The notes below the pieces were generated by a model, which did not search any database, had not been told where the DNA came from, and saw only the letters and a list, made by a program, of their open reading frames with translations. Below, in pieces: positions 62,392 through 64,000 of a stretch of DNA of 64,000 bases. Source of the stretch: an uncultured Lachnospiraceae bacterium (GTDB taxonomy: Bacteria; Bacillota; Clostridia; Lachnospirales; Lachnospiraceae); contig CADAOF010000001.1 of assembly GCA_902789555.1 (NCBI GenBank), positions 187,851 through 251,850 on the forward strand, given 5' to 3'. The stretch's first letter is position 1. The number at the start of each line of letters is the position of its first letter. The translations under genes were made by a program, and so were the position numbers.

Positions 62392-63234
62392 TCACTGCTG
62401 CCCTTCCGGATGCTCTGCTGTCACGTGCACGTGCGTATACAGATGGTCCAGGCAGTATTCCCGGCCGCCCGCACACTTGCTGCAGTAGCGGAATTCGAGA
62501 TTCGGATCGTCAAGTTCCGTACGTCCGCAGACTGCGCAGCGGTGCCTCGCGCCGCCGTATTTTACCGTCGGCTCCGCCGCCCTGATGTTCTCCCGGAACT
62601 GCTGCCGCCGGATGAACTGCTTCACCCGGAGGATCGGCTTCCTGATGAAAATGAAGAAGACCGCGACGTTCACAAGGCTGGCGATCACCGAAAGCCTCGT
62701 TGCCCAGTTCCCCATCACGAGCTGGAGCCCCAGGATGACCATGTAGAACACTGCCAGATATTTGGCTTTGACGGGGATGATCATGTACAGGTAGAAACGC
62801 ATCTCCGGCACCGTCATGGCGAAGGCCAGCAGGAAGGACATGTACAGGCTGTCGGCGGTGAGAGGCAGGATCTGATGGCCGATCAGATAGACCAGCAGCG
62901 AAATGATGACATTCGCGAACAGCCCGATGAATACGTAAAGATTGAAATAAAACGTCCCCCACAGTTTTTCCAGATTGCTGCCGAGCGACCAGAAAATGAA
63001 GCACTCAAGCAGGAACCACAGGATCGACGTGGACGGCGGATACATGATATAGGTAACGAGCCTCCACACCTGCCCTTTGAGGATCATTGCCCAGTTCAGA
63101 CAGAGGTAGGTTTCGTAGAAGCCGGGCCGCAGGGTGACCAGCATGAAGCCGCCTATATACAGGATGATCAGATAGAGCATCAGATTCCTGATCGCAAAGC
63201 GGCCGAGTTTCCGTTCCAGTTTATCCAAAGACAT
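62392..63234 (-). CDS. rhomboid-like membrane protein with C-terminal zinc ribbon
   Basis: 280 aa, preceded by AAAGGAG. Six or so transmembrane helices (about 17-205) have a rhomboid-like layout: a first helix, a WRLVTYIMYPPST loop, and ECFIFWSLGSNLEKLWGTFYF. The catalytic GxSG and the later His are missing, so it is not an active protease. The cytoplasmic tail carries four-Cys modules (CAVCG, CSKCAGG, EYCLDHLY) that look like a zinc ribbon, with a His-rich end. Its function is unknown. It is monocistronic and divergent from rpsT. Confidence 0.8.
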   Translation of the reverse strand: MSLDKLERKLGRFAIRNLMLYLIILYIGGFMLVTLRPGFYETYLCLNWAMILKGQVWRLVTYIMYPPSTSILWFLLECFIFWSLGSNLEKLWGTFYFNLYVFIGLFANVIISLLVYLIGHQILPLTADSLYMSFLLAFAMTVPEMRFYLYMIIPVKAKYLAVFYMVILGLQLVMGNWATRLSVIASLVNVAVFFIFIRKPILRVKQFIRRQQFRENIRAAEPTVKYGGARHRCAVCGRTELDDPNLEFRYCSKCAGGREYCLDHLYTHVHVTAEHPEGQQ

Positions 63235-63258
63235 AATGACTCCTTTTCTGCTGCTCCT

Positions 63259-63287
63259 ATTATAAAAAATCGCCGTAGTCTTGTCAA
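63259..63287 (-). promoter_or_regulatory. promoter of the rhomboid-like gene
   Basis: On the minus strand TTGACA and TATAAT are separated by 17 bp, a full consensus promoter. Confidence 0.9.
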
Positions 63288-63341
63288 ACGGAAAGCGAGA
63301 AGCGCCGTTTTATACTTATTGAAAAGCTTTTCAATTTCCGC

Positions 63342-63370
63342 TTGACATTCACGGAAAAACCCGATAAAGT
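63342..63370 (+). promoter_or_regulatory. promoter of rpsT
   Basis: TTGACA and TAAAGT are separated by 17 bp. Confidence 0.85.
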
Positions 63371-63376
63371 ATTTCT

Positions 63377-63474
63377 GCACGTCGGAAAGACCCGTGTCTT
63401 CTTTTCGGCAGGCGCCTACCGAAGGGCGGACTGACCCGCCGCCCGGCGGAATATGATGCGGAGGATAAGAACAA
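63377..63474 (+). promoter_or_regulatory. rpsT structured leader
   Basis: About 98 nt of leader. TTCGG pairs with CCGAA enclosing an AGGCGCCT palindrome (63404-63423). GGGCGG (63424-63429) pairs with CCGCCC (63439-63444). The ribosome site GGAGG lies just before the TTG start. S20 genes are often autoregulated; a direct link is inferred. Confidence 0.45.
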
Positions 63475-63738
63475 TTGGCTAACATCAAATCTGCGAAGAA
63501 GCGTGTTCTGGTTGCCGAGCGCAACGCTGAGCGCAATAAAGCGATCAAGTCCCGCGTGAAGACCTACGTCAAGAAAGTTGACGCTGCCGTCGAATCCGGT
63601 GACAAGGCTGCTGCGCTTGCCGCCTTAAGGGAAGCTGAGATCGAACTCAAGAAAGCTACCACCAAGGGCGTGTACCACAAGAACACCACTTCCCGTAAAG
63701 TTTCCCGTCTGACCAAGATGGTTGGCAAGATGGCCTAG
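63475..63738 (+). CDS. rpsT: 30S ribosomal protein S20
   Basis: 87 aa, starting at TTG 63475 with GGAGGATAAG upstream; no in-frame ATG precedes the conserved MANIKSAKKRVLVAERN start. RNKAIKSRVKTYVKKVDAAV and the C-terminal GVYHKNTTSRKVSRLTKMV are diagnostic of S20. A TTG start in rpsT is also known in other bacteria, where it limits expression. It has its own promoter and terminator. Confidence 0.98.
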   Translation: MANIKSAKKRVLVAERNAERNKAIKSRVKTYVKKVDAAVESGDKAAALAALREAEIELKKATTKGVYHKNTTSRKVSRLTKMVGKMA

Positions 63739-63782
63739 GAGCAACACCCTCTGTTCCCGAAACATCATGGATATCCAAAAAG

Positions 63783-63813
63783 GAGGAACCTGCAAAGGTT
63801 CCTCTCTTTTTTT
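63783..63813 (+). terminator. rho-independent terminator of rpsT
   Basis: GAGGAACC pairs with GGTTCCTC around TGCAAA and is followed by CTTTTTTTT, ending just before the convergent partial gene. Confidence 0.95.
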
Positions 63814-63817
63814 GCGT

Positions 63818-64000
63818 TCAGCCGCGGTCAGGCGGACTGTCAGGTTCTGCGGGCGGTCCGATGTGCTCCGCCGGCGACAGCAGGGCCAGTGTCTCTTCCA
63901 GAACCGCGAGCGAGCGGAACTGCCGCTCGATGAAGCTTTGCTTCATCTGCTCCACGGCCCTGCCGAAAGCCGCCTCCGCCTCAGGATCCAGCACGAAACG
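63818..64000 (-). CDS. C-terminal end of an unidentified gene, cut by the window edge
   Basis: On the minus strand an open frame of 60 codons runs from the right edge to TGA at 63818-63820. It encodes an amphipathic helix such as AEAAFGRAVEQMKQSFIERQ and a Pro-rich end. It is convergent with rpsT and its terminator. The visible part could be the end of a helicase-binding or coiled-coil protein, but no family is recognisable. Confidence 0.5.
   Translation of the reverse strand, partial: RFVLDPEAEAAFGRAVEQMKQSFIERQFRSLAVLEETLALLSPAEHIGPPAEPDSPPDRG

Overview
The window is a G+C-rich, gene-dense stretch of bacterial chromosome that I infer comes from a Bacillota (Clostridia) genome, most likely a Lachnospiraceae-like organism. 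The reasons are the gene orders rimP-nusA-ylxR-ylxQ-infB-rbfA-nrnA-truB/ribF-rpsO-pnp, ylxM-ffh-rpsP-khpA-rimM-trmD-rplS, asp23-nusB-xseAB-ispA-dxs-tlyA-nadK-recN and the divergent lexA/yneA pair, together with ATP-type PEP carboxykinase, small Clostridia-type families (DUF6472-like, DUF5688-like) and CGAAC-N4-GTTCG LexA boxes. Most promoters are textbook housekeeping-sigma sites with an exact 17-bp spacer. Nothing indicates a plasmid, prophage or defence island; this is core chromosome.

Layout. 1-17 kb: an edge-truncated DUF5688-like gene, tRNA-Arg(CCG), a membrane-anchored SH3-like protein, the queA-rluF-ligA-radical SAM block, a REP-like inverted repeat, an EF-G paralogue, an anchored secreted protein, a D-2-hydroxyacid dehydrogenase, then leuS followed by two G3E (COG0523) metal-chaperone-like GTPases and a FlK-like thioesterase. 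16.5-20.5 kb: a candidate structured RNA before a cytidylate-kinase-like gene, an antisense-overlapping XRE regulator, pckA, and a TPP riboswitch controlling the thiamine transporter thiT. 20.5-29.1 kb: the asp23-nusB-xseA-xseB-ispA-dxs-tlyA-nadK-recN run (RNA/DNA metabolism and isoprenoid synthesis). 29.1-33.9 kb: the SOS module, with lexA and a yneA-like division inhibitor divergently transcribed across three LexA boxes, a convergent tyrosine recombinase, a ttcA-like gene flanked by a family of CAACT-type repeats, and an anchored secreted protein.

34-44 kb, mostly minus strand: guaB with a small Cys-rich gene, the tmRNA gene ssrA, plsY-der-DUF512 radical SAM, a divergent PRPP synthase-like gene, and a lepB-rbgA-lepB-rnhB-yraN operon. 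44-59.5 kb: the translation superoperons on the minus strand (ylxM to rplS; rimP to truB-ribF; rpsO and pnp). Their most distinctive feature is a single open reading frame fusing TruB to the bifunctional riboflavin kinase/FAD synthetase RibF. 59.6-64 kb: glpK, recA with its own LexA box, a rhomboid-like membrane protein, rpsT, and an edge-truncated gene.

The main observations are the TruB-RibF fusion, a COG0523-like GTPase fused to a DUF1980-like C-terminal domain beside a His-rich CxCC COG0523 protein, the SOS wiring of lexA/yneA/recA, the repeat family around the ttcA-like gene, an uncharacterised structured region before the cytidylate-kinase-like gene, and a possible very short transcript or attenuator upstream of recA. 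I did not see a convincing wholly new multi-gene system. All family calls come from reading the sequence, without database searches.
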